Shown here piece after piece: positions 18,044 through 27,855 of a DNA stretch of 58,405 bases. Numbering within the stretch: the stretch's first letter is position 1; each line of letters opens with the position of its first letter. Position numbers and translations under genes: made by a program. Source of the stretch: Mariniphaga sp. (lineage in GTDB: Bacteria > Bacteroidota > Bacteroidia > Bacteroidales > Prolixibacteraceae); assembly GCA_025355585.1 (NCBI GenBank), contig JANXZJ010000037.1:1-58405 (forward strand), in the 5' to 3' direction. A model generated the notes under the pieces. The model did no database searches. It saw nothing but the letters and a program-made list of their open reading frames with translations, and was not told the origin of the DNA.

Positions 18044-18808
18044 ATGAAGATCGCAATATTAATAATCGCCCTGACCCTGGCACTTTCGAATTCTGGTTTC
18101 AGCCAAAATACTTTATACCTGAAAAACGGTGATAAAATGAGCGGGAAACTTGAAGGATTTAAGAATGATACGATCCTTTTCAATATCCTGGGGAACAAAC
18201 TTAAATTCAAAACAGCCGATATTATATCTGTTTTTTTTAATGAGAAAGATGCCTCAATTGAGCCGGTAAAGGCAATGATATCTACCGAAATTAACCCATC
18301 GAAAATGGGTAAAATATCGGGAGTTGTAACCTACCTGACACGCTTCGAATTTAAACCTGATGTTGTTTCTGATGTTTATTTTGCAGACAGTACAAATCTA
18401 AAGGACTTTAATTACGCGACACTCGATACTTTTTACAACTACATTGTCTATAAAAACTACATAAGAACCTGGACGGCACGTCCCTCGAATAAATTAATTG
18501 CGAATATTTACGATGAGGGCGAAAAATACAATTTTGACAAAGCAAGTTTTAAGTTGCTGGATAAAAGGGCAACCGTGAATATTGCCAAATTAGTAGATCC
18601 CAATAACAGTTCGAAAGCCGTTGTTGACGGAAGTGGAAAATATTCGGCAAATATCAGACCAGGAATATACTATGTTCTTTTTAAATCACGGAACAGCACC
18701 CGGTTAGATAAATTTGAAACTGCCGAACAGTTTAAATGCTACAAGGTAAATATTAGCGAGGGTGAAAATGTTACAATGAGTTACGCTTTCGGATTTGAAT
18801 ATAAATAA
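18044..18808 (+). CDS. Secreted protein of unknown function
   Basis: A 254-residue protein I do not recognise. It has a signal peptide (residues 1 to about 20, ending GFSQ). A short beta-rich start follows (TLYLKNGDKMSGKLEGF), similar to the SH3/LSm-like 'NGD..G' strands found in many Bacteroidota secreted proteins. The remaining part is beta-rich with a RPGIYYVLFKSRNS segment near 205-220 that could be a small carboxypeptidase-regulatory-like sandwich. It stands alone behind a good promoter. No catalytic motif is visible. Confidence 0.75.
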   Translation: MKIAILIIALTLALSNSGFSQNTLYLKNGDKMSGKLEGFKNDTILFNILGNKLKFKTADIISVFFNEKDASIEPVKAMISTEINPSKMGKISGVVTYLTRFEFKPDVVSDVYFADSTNLKDFNYATLDTFYNYIVYKNYIRTWTARPSNKLIANIYDEGEKYNFDKASFKLLDKRATVNIAKLVDPNNSSKAVVDGSGKYSANIRPGIYYVLFKSRNSTRLDKFETAEQFKCYKVNISEGENVTMSYAFGFEYK

Positions 18809-18907
18809 TCAGGCAATTGACGGAATCAGGATCTGCCCCTCGTTGCAAGTGAGCTGCATCGCGGAGCAATCTTTAACGAACCTGAAGTAAACCTATTAAG
18901 TGTTTAT

Positions 18908-19477
18908 TTATCCCAATATTTTTGAGATCAGATCGGAATGTAAACTTATTTTCATAAAAGCAGCAACTCCCAGGATGATGCCGATGAGAGCGACAGAGCC
19001 CGAAAAATACAACAACCATTTCTTTTGTGTCAATGAGGTAATTCCTAACATTGCAATGGAGATTGTAAGCAGCGCATCTGTCATATCAAACTGATCGTCA
19101 AACAAGTTAATGTCATCATACTGTTTTTGATATCCCTTTGCTTCTGCGCTGATTTCAGTTTTTTCTTTTTCGTAACGTGCAATCTGCTCTTCATATGTTT
19201 TGATCATTGCCATGGCTTCGGGTTTATTTTCAACCTTTAACAGCTCAAGTGATTTCTCCGTAATTGATTGCTTCGTGCTCTTTGCCTGAAAATAAGTCCA
19301 TGCGTCAATCGCATTTGCCTGCGCCTGCGACATCGCCTGGACAATGTTTCCATCTTTCACGTTACAAAGCGCCATAAAAGTGGCCGTGATGGCTACAATG
19401 ATAGCAACTCGCGAATTAATCTTATTCCTGTCCGACTGTTCCATTGTCTCCTGAATGGTTTCTGCTATATCTGCCAT
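18908..19477 (-). CDS. DUF4337 membrane protein
   Basis: A 189-residue protein of the DUF4337 type: an N-terminal helix, a first membrane segment (RVAIIVAITATFMALCNV, about 24-41), then the conserved SQAQANAIDAWTYFQAKSTKQ, a charged coiled-coil (about 75-125), and two C-terminal membrane segments (about 133-150 and 155-175). It appears to be an inner-membrane protein with a helical domain between the membrane segments. Function is unknown. It is monocistronic. Confidence 0.85.
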   Translation of the reverse strand: MADIAETIQETMEQSDRNKINSRVAIIVAITATFMALCNVKDGNIVQAMSQAQANAIDAWTYFQAKSTKQSITEKSLELLKVENKPEAMAMIKTYEEQIARYEKEKTEISAEAKGYQKQYDDINLFDDQFDMTDALLTISIAMLGITSLTQKKWLLYFSGSVALIGIILGVAAFMKISLHSDLISKILG

Positions 19478-19610
19478 ACCGATGCGTTGTTAAATTGTTT
19501 GTAAAAATTGTTGCTCATGTAAAAACTGCTTATTCTACGTTTGCCGCATAAGAAATGTTTAACGTTTAACATACCATATTCCTATATTCACAGTGAAGGC
19601 TCAACACCGG

Positions 19611-19940
19611 AATGATGAATAAAGCGTGCAGGATTTGTGCCGTCGGTTGGCATTCCACTCTTCAAATCACTGTCATTTGCGCTGTACCTGATTTACCTCG
19701 GCAAACGGGCTGATATTCCAAACGAAATAAATCTGTTTGAAGCAAGGCTCATTGTGGGTGATCCAACGGCCAGGTCGACTGCAAAGTTGTTTTTAAAGGC
19801 ATAAATAAAACCAAAGTCCATGCTGTTTGAGGAACTGGTTTGAGGGGCAAAATTGCCAAAATATTCGGCAAAAGAACTAAACCGGTCTGTTACATTGTAA
19901 TTTGCCTCAAGGGTGGCAAGGTAACTAATAGGTAATTAGC
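19611..19940. repeat. Left copy of the direct repeat flanking the metal-efflux cluster
   Basis: This block matches 28656-29003 in the same orientation. Matching is near identical over the part coding for the last 80 residues of the outer-membrane-type gene (a constant offset of 9062 bases from its stop codon onward). It is weaker over the 80 bases beyond the stop codon, where a short indel occurs. The cluster 20163-27752 lies between the copies. Confidence 0.85.
19693..19940 (-). pseudogene. Truncated copy of the PF13557-like outer-membrane gene
   Basis: On the minus strand this reads ISYLATLEANYNVTDRF... through ...FISFGISARLPR and a TAA stop. It is the last roughly 80 residues of the protein encoded intact at 28755-29498. 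The first two thirds are missing: just upstream of PISYLATLE an in-frame stop appears and similarity ends near 19940. There is no start codon context, so it is a remnant. The copies differ at only a few bases in this part, which argues for a fairly recent duplication or recombination. Confidence 0.85.
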
Positions 19941-20162
19941 AGTTTTGGGATAATCAATCATTGATAAGTTGTTGTTATTAACGACAAAAAGCAACCAACA
20001 CGTAACAATAGAAGAGGCTGGCGGCAAATAAATAATGGATTGCTAATTATCTTGCGGGATTAAAAAAAGTTCAGTTAACATTGGCAACCATTCCCTGTTG
20101 AGGATTGTTATCCTGAAAAAAGTACGGCACTGCAACGCTGTAAATCTTTCAAATTATTTAAA

Positions 20163-20843
20163 ATGAAGATATTACTTCTCGAAGATGATTTTAAACTCTC
20201 ATCCGAAATAAAGGTTTTTCTGCAGGAAAAGCATTTCGATTGTGATGCAGTGTACGATGGAAATCTGTTTCTCAGGCAATTCGCCAATGCTGCTTATGAT
20301 CTGTTTATTCTTGATATCAATGTGCCGGGAGTCAACGGTTTGGAGGTCTGCTCGCTAATCCGGCAGTCGGATAAGGCAACGCCGATTATCATGCTAACCG
20401 CCTTTGGCCAGATTGAAGATAAAGTGGAAGCTTTCAATAACGGTGCAGACGATTATCTTGTAAAACCTTTTCATTTTGATGAGTTGTACATTCGTATCAA
20501 TTCCCTGATGCGACGGAATCAAAATCCGCAGCAATCCGACGAAATCATCACAATTGAAGACCTTCAGATTAATATCTCTGATCTAAAAGTAACACGCGGT
20601 GGGACTGAGATATATCTTACACCGAAAGAATATCAATTACTTTTGCTTCTTGCAAAATCAAAAGGTAAACCCGTTTCGAAACAGTCAATTTCCGATATTG
20701 TGTGGGACCTGAATTTCGAAACAGGAACAAATACAATTGAAGTGTACATCAATTTCCTGCGTAAAAAAATTGATAAGAACTTCGATGTTAAGCTTATTCA
20801 TACGCGGCCCGGGTTTGGTTATTACCTAAAATCAGAGGAATGA
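20163..20843 (+). CDS. OmpR-family response regulator of the metal-efflux cluster
   Basis: A 226-residue regulator. The receiver domain has the acidic pocket EDD (7-9), phospho-acceptor Asp51 in FILDINVPGVNG, and the conserved Lys of YLVKPFHF. The C-terminal winged-helix domain (about 128-224) includes LTPKEYQLLLLLAK and the recognition-helix region NTIEVYINFLRKKI. Its stop overlaps the start of the kinase gene by 4 bases (ATGA), so the two are translationally coupled. Its likely target is the set of TTTAAGG repeats at 22206-22246 before the efflux genes. Confidence 0.94.
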   Translation: MKILLLEDDFKLSSEIKVFLQEKHFDCDAVYDGNLFLRQFANAAYDLFILDINVPGVNGLEVCSLIRQSDKATPIIMLTAFGQIEDKVEAFNNGADDYLVKPFHFDELYIRINSLMRRNQNPQQSDEIITIEDLQINISDLKVTRGGTEIYLTPKEYQLLLLLAKSKGKPVSKQSISDIVWDLNFETGTNTIEVYINFLRKKIDKNFDVKLIHTRPGFGYYLKSEE

Positions 20844-22210
20844 TCAGTTTAAAACAACGCTTTACAATCAATTTCAGTATTTTGCTTTCTGTAATCCTGG
20901 CGGTTGTCTTAACGATGATCTATTCGATCTTTTCACAATACCGAAGGACTGAATTCAAGTTGCGGCTTGAAGAGAAAGCCCTTTCCACGTCTGCGTTGCT
21001 TGCCGATTTAAATGTTTCGAAGCAGGATGCGCTGGAGATTCTCGATCAGAATTCAGTCGATAAGCTCTATAACAATCGAATCGTGGTTTTCGACAACGAC
21101 CTGAATCTTATTTACAGTAGTGTAAGTGGTGCCACCCAGATTCCTTCAGAAGAAGATCTGCAAATCTTGAAAACAAAAGGGTCGTTTTTCTTTTCTGACA
21201 ATAAAATCGGCAGGTATGGAATGGCCCGTAAGTTGCAAGCGAATAAGGTATTGTATGTATTGGTTACTGCCGAAGATAAATCGGGCCAGCGACTTCTGTG
21301 GTTTCTGGGCTATTTGTTGCTCGGCGCTTTTATTGTTGGAACTGGCTCTGTGATTATTTTAGCACGTTCGCTGAGCGGCAGAATTTTACTCCCTTTAAAG
21401 CAGATTCAGGAGCGGATCACCAATATCTCAGAGAAACGACTTCATATCCGGCTCGAAGAGAAGCGGAATAATGACGAGATGGATAAACTAGCACGTGCTT
21501 TTAACGACATGATGGACAGGATCGATTCGTCCTATAAACAGCAGAAAGAGTTTACTGACAATGCTTCGCACGAACTGCGAACCCCAGTTACACGCATCAT
21601 CATGCAGATTCAAAACCTGATCTCGCTTGAGCCACACAGTGATAAGACGAAGCAATACCTTAACAGTATGATGATGGATTCGAACCAGATTGCCGATACT
21701 ATTTCGTCGTTATTGATCCTTTCCAGAATCGATTCCGGTAAAATTTCAGAATTTTTTCCTCCCTGCCGTTTGGACGAAATAATCTTCGACGCGACTCAGT
21801 TTATATCCAAGGCTTATCCCGACGTGCGGATTCTTTTCAATATCGAAAATCATAGTGAAAACGACATTGATATTGAGGTAAAAGGTGATTCTAACCTGCT
21901 GAAAATAGTGTTTATCAATCTTTTCAAAAACGCCTATTTGTATTCGTCTGATAAGTTGATCAATGTATCCTTAATTCAGGAGAAGGAGGATCTGAAGGTG
22001 GTAATTACAAATAATGGAGAAGTGATTTCCCCGGACGACCGTGAAAATTTGTTTAAAGCGTTTGCCCGGGGCAAAAACTCCAAAAACATCCAGGGTACAG
22101 GATTGGGCCTTCGGATAACAGAACGCATTCTTAATCATCATAATGCACAGATTAAATATGAGGCATTAAATGATAATTTAAACAGCTTTACAGTCTTATT
22201 TAAATTTTAA
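20840..22210 (+). CDS. Membrane sensor histidine kinase of the metal-efflux cluster
   Basis: A 456-residue kinase. Membrane helix 1 is about residues 10-32, a periplasmic sensor of about 120 residues follows, and helix 2 is about 153-178. Then come HAMP, HisKA with His244 in NASHELRTPVTRII, and HATPase_c with an N-box-like FINLFKNAYLYSS and the G2 box GTGLGLRI. The D/G1 box is weak (VITNNGEVIS instead of DxGxG). The layout equals CusS/CzcS-type sensors that read periplasmic metal. It is co-transcribed with the regulator and followed by the czc-like operon. Confidence 0.93.
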   Translation: MISLKQRFTINFSILLSVILAVVLTMIYSIFSQYRRTEFKLRLEEKALSTSALLADLNVSKQDALEILDQNSVDKLYNNRIVVFDNDLNLIYSSVSGATQIPSEEDLQILKTKGSFFFSDNKIGRYGMARKLQANKVLYVLVTAEDKSGQRLLWFLGYLLLGAFIVGTGSVIILARSLSGRILLPLKQIQERITNISEKRLHIRLEEKRNNDEMDKLARAFNDMMDRIDSSYKQQKEFTDNASHELRTPVTRIIMQIQNLISLEPHSDKTKQYLNSMMMDSNQIADTISSLLILSRIDSGKISEFFPPCRLDEIIFDATQFISKAYPDVRILFNIENHSENDIDIEVKGDSNLLKIVFINLFKNAYLYSSDKLINVSLIQEKEDLKVVITNNGEVISPDDRENLFKAFARGKNSKNIQGTGLGLRITERILNHHNAQIKYEALNDNLNSFTVLFKF

Positions 22211-22246
22211 GGTTTTTTTAAGGTCGATTTTAAGGCCGCTTTAAGG
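22206..22246 (+). promoter_or_regulatory. Four TTTAAGG direct repeats, likely response-regulator operator
   Basis: TTTAAGG occurs at 22206, 22217, 22229 and 22240 with steps of 11, 12 and 11 bases, about one helical turn. OmpR/PhoB-family regulators bind tandem direct repeats with this spacing. The block lies between the kinase stop and the first efflux gene, ending 35 bases before its ATG, with a -7-like TAATCTTTG at 22256-22264. I infer it is the site of the adjacent regulator. The first repeat overlaps the kinase stop codon. Confidence 0.75.
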
Positions 22247-22281
22247 TCGGTGTTGTAATCTTTGTAAATACTTAGATTACA

Positions 22282-23532
22282 ATGAAAAATACCGTTATCC
22301 TATTTTTTCTGTTCTTGGCAGTGAGTTCCTTTGCTCAGCAGGAAACAGCTTTAACACTCAAACAAAGCGAAACACTTTTTCTGAAAAACAACCTGGAATT
22401 GCTGGCTGCAAGTTTCAATGTTGACGCAGCACAGGCGTCCATTATCCAGGCGCGTATCTGGGAAAATCCCAACTTCTCTTTATACCTCAATGCCTACAAT
22501 CCGGAGCAAAAGAAATATTTCGACATCGGAACAGACGGTCAAAAAGCTGCAAATCTTGATCAATTAATCCATTTAGGTGGCAAAAAGCGCAACGAGGTAG
22601 CGATTGCCAGCGGAAATGCCGAATTAGCCAGTCTTGAATTTGCAGATTTATCCCGGAACCTTAAACTACAACTTCGGCAGACCTATTTTAGCCTGTACTA
22701 TCAAAATATGTCGTACAAGGCTATCCTTAAGCAGCTTTCGAACCTTGATTCGTTGATTGTTTCCTATCAGACGCAGGTTCAAAAAGGTAACTTACCCATG
22801 AAAGATTTGGTACGGTTACAATCGTTAAACCTGAGTCTACAGAATCAGAAATCGCAGTTATACGAAAATATCGTCGACTTTCAGAGCAATCTTGCGCTGA
22901 TAACGGGAATATCTGCCACCATCATTCCTTCACCTTCCGATAGCGAAATATTTGTTTATCAGACCAGCAGGGTTTTTCAACCCGACGAGCTCAACCGTCT
23001 GGCATTGGAGAACCGTACCGATTTGAAGATTTCCCAAAAGCAGGTTGATGTTTCGGATTTGAATATAAAATTACAGAAGTCGTTGGCGATCCCTGATGTA
23101 ACGGTTGGTGCCGCCTGGGACCAGCGGGGTGGTGTATTTAAAAATCAGGTTGGGTTGAATATTGGTATCCCGCTACCACTCTGGAACCGGAATCAGGGAA
23201 ACATTAAAATTGCAAAAGCGCAATTCAATGAAGCTACAGCGCAACGAACGCTTCAAAGTACTAAAGTCACTTCCGAGGTGCAGCTGTCGATAAAAAAGTG
23301 GCAGGAAGCAACCGAAAACTACCAGCTTCTTACAAAAAGTTCATTACAGAACCTTGAAGATGTTCAGAATGGCATCTATAAGAATTTCAAGAACGGTAAT
23401 CTTTCCCTGATTGAATTTACGGATTTTATGGAAAGCTACCATTCGACCTTAATGCAGTATTACCAATTTGCTCAGAATCTGGTAAATGCCTGCGAACAGA
23501 TAAACTATACCACCAATTCAAAAATATTTTAA
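22282..23532 (+). CDS. TolC-family outer-membrane channel of the metal efflux pump (CzcC-like)
   Basis: A 416-residue protein with a signal peptide (1-18, ending SSFAQ) and the two-fold OEP architecture: LTLKQSETLFLKNNLELLAA at the start and a second repeat from about residue 236 (LALENRTDLKISQKQVD). The PLPLWNRNQGNI segment near 310 is typical of CzcC/CusC-type proteins. It is the first gene of a three-gene efflux unit, 29 bases before the adaptor, and forms the outer-membrane exit of the RND complex. Confidence 0.92.
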   Translation: MKNTVILFFLFLAVSSFAQQETALTLKQSETLFLKNNLELLAASFNVDAAQASIIQARIWENPNFSLYLNAYNPEQKKYFDIGTDGQKAANLDQLIHLGGKKRNEVAIASGNAELASLEFADLSRNLKLQLRQTYFSLYYQNMSYKAILKQLSNLDSLIVSYQTQVQKGNLPMKDLVRLQSLNLSLQNQKSQLYENIVDFQSNLALITGISATIIPSPSDSEIFVYQTSRVFQPDELNRLALENRTDLKISQKQVDVSDLNIKLQKSLAIPDVTVGAAWDQRGGVFKNQVGLNIGIPLPLWNRNQGNIKIAKAQFNEATAQRTLQSTKVTSEVQLSIKKWQEATENYQLLTKSSLQNLEDVQNGIYKNFKNGNLSLIEFTDFMESYHSTLMQYYQFAQNLVNACEQINYTTNSKIF

Positions 23533-23561
23533 TTCAACGGTCAATCATAAATCATATAACA

Positions 23562-24650
23562 ATGAGAAACTTAATTATAGCGCTTTTAATCCTATCCGGT
23601 ACTTTTATTTTTTCATGTAAAAGCCATACCAGTAATGCGAACCCTGATTCAAAAACATTTGTTTTGAGTGACACGATGCTTCGTACGACCACATTTGCAA
23701 AAGCAGTTCAGAAACCGTTGAAAAACGAACTGGAGTTTTATGGTAAAATTACGGCAGACAACAACAAACTGATTGAAATATACCCGGTTGTAGGAGGTAG
23801 TGTCACGAAGGTTTATGTCGAATTAGGTGACTATGTCAAAAAGGGTCAACTGCTAGCCACCATCCGGAGTACAGAAGTGGCAGGGTTTGAAAAGGAATTA
23901 AATGATGCTCAGAGCGACGTGGTTGTGTCGAAAAACAATCTCAAAGCGGCACAGGAGATGTTTGAGGGGAAACTGAATACCGAGCGTGAAGTTCTGACGG
24001 CTAAAAGTGAACTTGAGAAATCTGAATCTCAGTTAAACAGAATTCGGGAAACGTATAAAATATATAGCCTGAAACCTAATTCGGTTTATGAGGTGCGGTC
24101 GCCAATTAGCGGTTTTATCCTTCAAAAAGTCATCAACGAGGACATGCTTTTACGTAATGATCACACGAACAATATTTTTGATGTGGCCCAGATCGACGAA
24201 GTCTGGGCGATTGCCAATGTAAGTGAGGCCGACATTCAACAAATCGAACTTGGATATGATGCCGAAGTGTCGACATTCAGTTACCAGGGAAAAGTGTTTC
24301 ATGGAAAAATCGATAAGATATTTAATATCATCGATCCTGATACCAAGTCTATGCAGGTTCGGATAAAGCTCGCCAACCCTGATTTTCTGCTTAAACCCGA
24401 AATGAAAGCGACCGTAAAGATCAGCAATACGCTCAGGGAGAAAATGGTGGCTGTACCTTCCACTTCTGTTATTTTCGACAAAAGCCGCAATTTTGTGATG
24501 ACTTATAAAGACCGTTTCAACATCGAAACCCGTAAGGTTGAAGTTTACCGTCAGGTGGGAGATCTAACCTACATAAGTTCAGGTCTCAAAGAAGGTGAAA
24601 ATGTAATTACCCATAACCAACTTCTTATTTACGACGCTCTAAACGACTAA
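23562..24650 (+). CDS. RND efflux adaptor lipoprotein (CzcB-like)
   Basis: A 362-residue periplasmic adaptor. The lipoprotein signal ends FIFSC, so Cys19 should be lipidated. Barrel-sandwich halves (VVGGSVTKVYVELGDYVKKGQLLATI and VRSPISGFILQKVI) flank a helical hairpin (about 105-165). A beta-barrel (VAQIDEVWAIANVSEADI) and a membrane-proximal part follow. It lacks the His/Met-rich CusF-like end of some metal adaptors. It lies 3 bases before the RND pump gene and links pump and channel. Confidence 0.92.
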   Translation: MRNLIIALLILSGTFIFSCKSHTSNANPDSKTFVLSDTMLRTTTFAKAVQKPLKNELEFYGKITADNNKLIEIYPVVGGSVTKVYVELGDYVKKGQLLATIRSTEVAGFEKELNDAQSDVVVSKNNLKAAQEMFEGKLNTEREVLTAKSELEKSESQLNRIRETYKIYSLKPNSVYEVRSPISGFILQKVINEDMLLRNDHTNNIFDVAQIDEVWAIANVSEADIQQIELGYDAEVSTFSYQGKVFHGKIDKIFNIIDPDTKSMQVRIKLANPDFLLKPEMKATVKISNTLREKMVAVPSTSVIFDKSRNFVMTYKDRFNIETRKVEVYRQVGDLTYISSGLKEGENVITHNQLLIYDALND

Positions 24651-24653
24651 GCA

Positions 24654-27600
24654 ATGAACAAATTTATTAAGAATATCATAGCATTCTCACTGAAAAACAG
24701 GATGTTCACCTTTTTATGGGTTGGCATTTTAGTGATCGCCGGAGTTATTGCTTTCAGGCAAATGCCGATTGAGGCTTTCCCCGATGTCACCAATACACAA
24801 ATCGTCGTAATTTCACAATGGAATGGCCGTAGCGCTGAAGAGGTTGAACGTTTTGTGACGACACCTATCGAAATTGCAATGAACTCGGTTCAGCGCAAAA
24901 CAAGTGTTCGAAGTACAACCATGTTTGGACTTTCAGTCATAAAAATCATTTTTGAAGATGATGTTGAGGATTTCTTTGCCCGGCAACAAGTAAACAACCA
25001 GCTTCGTAATATTCAACTACCTGAAGGTGTAGATCCTGATGTTCAGCCACCCTACGGACCAACAGGTGAGATTTTCCGCTATATCTTAAAAAGCGATAAG
25101 CGTGATACGCGTGATTTATTAACCATTCAAAACTGGGTGATTGACCGGCAAATACGGGCCGTTCCGGGAGTTGCCGATCTGAATGCTTTTGGCGGACAGG
25201 AAAAAGTGTACGAAATAAGTGTGGACCCGAACCGCCTTGCCAGTTACGATATTACACCGATGGAAGTGTATGACGCTGTGAGCAAAAGCAATCTCGATGT
25301 GGGTGGCGATGTGATCGAAAAAAACGGCCAGGCATATGTTGTCCGTGGCCTCGGACTGCTTCAATCAACCAGGGATATTGAAAACATCATTGTGAAGTAT
25401 GCCAACGGAAACCCTATTCTGGTAAAGCACATTGCAAAAGTGGCTGAAAGCTCATTGCCGCGTGTCGGCCAGACCGGGCTTGATGGCAACGATGATGTAG
25501 TTGAAGGGATCATCGTAATGCGGAAAGGCGAGAATCCCCACGAAGTACTAGGCCGCATAAAGGATAAAATAAACGAATTAAATACGAGAATATTACCGTC
25601 AGATGTAAAGATGGAAACCTTTTACGACCGGGATGTGCTGATGGATTATACCACCCATACTGTTTTACACAACGTTCTGGAAGGTATTATTTTAGTTACT
25701 GTTATCGTGTTCCTTTTTATGGCAAACTGGCGGACAACCGTAATCGTTTCGGCAATTGTTCCGCTTTCGCTGATGTTTGCATTTCTGATGCTCCGGCTAA
25801 AAGGAATGACCGCCAATTTATTATCGCTTGGTGCAGTTGACTTCGGAATCATCATCGATGGAGCCGTTGTAATGGTGGAAGGACTATTTGTGACACTCGA
25901 TCATTTGCGGACCAAAGTAGGCGATGAGAAGTTCAATAAACTGGCAAAGGGAAGTATCATTAAGAAAAACGGTGCCGAGTTGGGCAAGGCTATTTTCTTT
26001 TCCAAACTCATCATCATCATCGCATTGATTCCTATCTTTTCATTTGAGAAGGTTGAGGGAAAAATGTTTTCGCCGCTTGCCTATACTTTGGGATTTGCAT
26101 TGCTTGGTGCTTTGATTTTCACATTAACGCTTGTGCCTGTTTTGTCACATGTATTACTAAATAAGGATGTTAAAGAGAAGAATAATTTCTTTGTGAAATT
26201 CTGGAACCGGATTGTTGAACGGTCTTTTACATGGACTTTCACACATAAAAGAATCAGTCTATCGGTCGCTTTAGGCGTTATGATACTAACATTTTTGTCG
26301 ACTAAATTCCTTGGAAGCGAATTTATGCCGCAGCTCAACGAGGGAGCATTATGGGTGGAAGCGAAATATCCGATGAGTCAGAGTCTGGACGAAACCGTTA
26401 AGCGCGTTACTGAATTGAGAAAAGTGCTGAATGGATTTGAGGAAGTGAATGGTGTCCTCTCGCAAACAGGACGAAGCAATGACGGAACTGATCCCAGTGG
26501 TTTTTACTACGTCCAAATGCAGGTAAATCTTAAACCGCGCGAGGAATGGAAAAGTAAAATCTCCTACGATGAACTTGTAGATCGAATGGATAAGAAACTT
26601 CAAAATTACCAGGGGATAATATTCAATTATTCGCAGCCTATCATTGACAATGTAGCTGAGGCTGTTGCAGGATTCAATGCCGATAACGGGGTAAAGATTT
26701 ATGGTGACGACCTCGATAAACTCGATGCAATTGCCAACCAGGTTGTTGAAAAAATGCAGGATGTTAAGGGAATTCGCGACCTCGGTGTTATGCGTAACCT
26801 TGGACAGCCCGAAATCAGCGTTATTCTGGATAAAGAAAAAATGGCGGCTTTTGGTGTTACACCCACCGATGCCCAAACGGTTCTTGAAATGGCTTTTGGT
26901 GGAAAAACGGCTACCGAAAAATACGAAGGTGAACGGAAATTTGACATTCGAATTCGCTATGACAAGAAATACCGCAAAGACGAAAATGACATTGCCAATT
27001 TGAAAGTCCCAACCCTTAATGGTACGAAAGTTCCGTTAAAGCAGGTCTGCACGATCCGCACGATAACCGGACCTGCATTTGTTTACCGCGACAATACGAA
27101 GAGATTTATTGGCGTGAAATTCTCTGTCCGCGACCGCGATTTGGGAAGTACAGTGAAAGAAGCCCAATCTCGTGTAAATCAGCTTAAATTACCTGAAGGA
27201 TATACCATTGGCTGGGCAGGTGAATTCGAAAACCAGGTTCGTGCAACTGACCGGTTAATGAAAGTTGTTCCGATAAGCCTTGTTGCGATCTTCCTGCTTC
27301 TGTTCATCATGTTCGGAAATATAAAGGATGCTTCACTGGTAATTGCCAACGTTCCTTTTGCGTTGATAGGTGGAATCCTGGCGTTGCATCTGACGGGAAT
27401 AAACTTTGGAATATCAGCGGGTGTTGGATTTATCGCACTCTTTGGTATTTGTATTCAAAACGGTGTTATTTTAATCTCTGAGTTTCATAAGAACATTCGA
27501 ACCGGGCTTGCATTGAATTCCTCGATTCTCGAGGCCGTAAAAGTAAGAACACGACCAGTGATAATGACGGCGCTGATGGCTTCAATCGGATTAATGCCAG

Positions 27601-27752
27601 CAGCCTTATCGACAGGTATTGGTTCAGAAAGCCAAAAACCATTGGCAGTTGTGATTATTGGCGGTTTGATTACTGCCACTATTCTGACCTTGCTTATTTT
27701 CCCGATTATTTTCTGGATTTTCAACAGGATTAAGCATGAAGCTATTGAATAA
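24654..27752 (+). CDS. czcA: Heavy-metal efflux RND pump, CzcA type
   Basis: A 1032-residue inner-membrane proton/metal antiporter with the RND layout of 12 helices and two large periplasmic loops. Typical starts are RMFTFLWVGILVIAGVIAF and MPIEAFPDVTNTQIVV. Helix 4 reads DFGIIIDGAVVMVE, with Asp396, Asp402 and Glu409. These align with the essential D402, D408 and E415 of CzcA. CusA-type Cu/Ag pumps differ at this position, so I infer divalent ions (Zn, Co, Ni, Cd). Family length is about 1030-1060, so it is full length. It is the last gene of the unit controlled by the two-component system upstream. Confidence 0.93.
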   Translation: MNKFIKNIIAFSLKNRMFTFLWVGILVIAGVIAFRQMPIEAFPDVTNTQIVVISQWNGRSAEEVERFVTTPIEIAMNSVQRKTSVRSTTMFGLSVIKIIFEDDVEDFFARQQVNNQLRNIQLPEGVDPDVQPPYGPTGEIFRYILKSDKRDTRDLLTIQNWVIDRQIRAVPGVADLNAFGGQEKVYEISVDPNRLASYDITPMEVYDAVSKSNLDVGGDVIEKNGQAYVVRGLGLLQSTRDIENIIVKYANGNPILVKHIAKVAESSLPRVGQTGLDGNDDVVEGIIVMRKGENPHEVLGRIKDKINELNTRILPSDVKMETFYDRDVLMDYTTHTVLHNVLEGIILVTVIVFLFMANWRTTVIVSAIVPLSLMFAFLMLRLKGMTANLLSLGAVDFGIIIDGAVVMVEGLFVTLDHLRTKVGDEKFNKLAKGSIIKKNGAELGKAIFFSKLIIIIALIPIFSFEKVEGKMFSPLAYTLGFALLGALIFTLTLVPVLSHVLLNKDVKEKNNFFVKFWNRIVERSFTWTFTHKRISLSVALGVMILTFLSTKFLGSEFMPQLNEGALWVEAKYPMSQSLDETVKRVTELRKVLNGFEEVNGVLSQTGRSNDGTDPSGFYYVQMQVNLKPREEWKSKISYDELVDRMDKKLQNYQGIIFNYSQPIIDNVAEAVAGFNADNGVKIYGDDLDKLDAIANQVVEKMQDVKGIRDLGVMRNLGQPEISVILDKEKMAAFGVTPTDAQTVLEMAFGGKTATEKYEGERKFDIRIRYDKKYRKDENDIANLKVPTLNGTKVPLKQVCTIRTITGPAFVYRDNTKRFIGVKFSVRDRDLGSTVKEAQSRVNQLKLPEGYTIGWAGEFENQVRATDRLMKVVPISLVAIFLLLFIMFGNIKDASLVIANVPFALIGGILALHLTGINFGISAGVGFIALFGICIQNGVILISEFHKNIRTGLALNSSILEAVKVRTRPVIMTALMASIGLMPAALSTGIGSESQKPLAVVIIGGLITATILTLLIFPIIFWIFNRIKHEAIE

Positions 27753-27800
27753 CGGTATCTTCGGCTATATGGGTTTTTAATAGATTTTCAAGATGATCAG

Positions 27801-27855
27801 CTTTCTCCGCCCCGGGTATACATTTTATGGGATAAATTTGTATATCCGGAGAAAG
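27801..27855 (+). terminator. Possible terminator hairpin after the czc operon
   Basis: CTTTCTCCG (27801-27809) and CGGAGAAAG (27847-27855) are exact inverses. Further partial pairing inside (GGGTATA with TATATCC) gives a long stem 48 bases after the czcA stop. The downstream side is not T-rich, so termination is uncertain. Confidence 0.35.
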
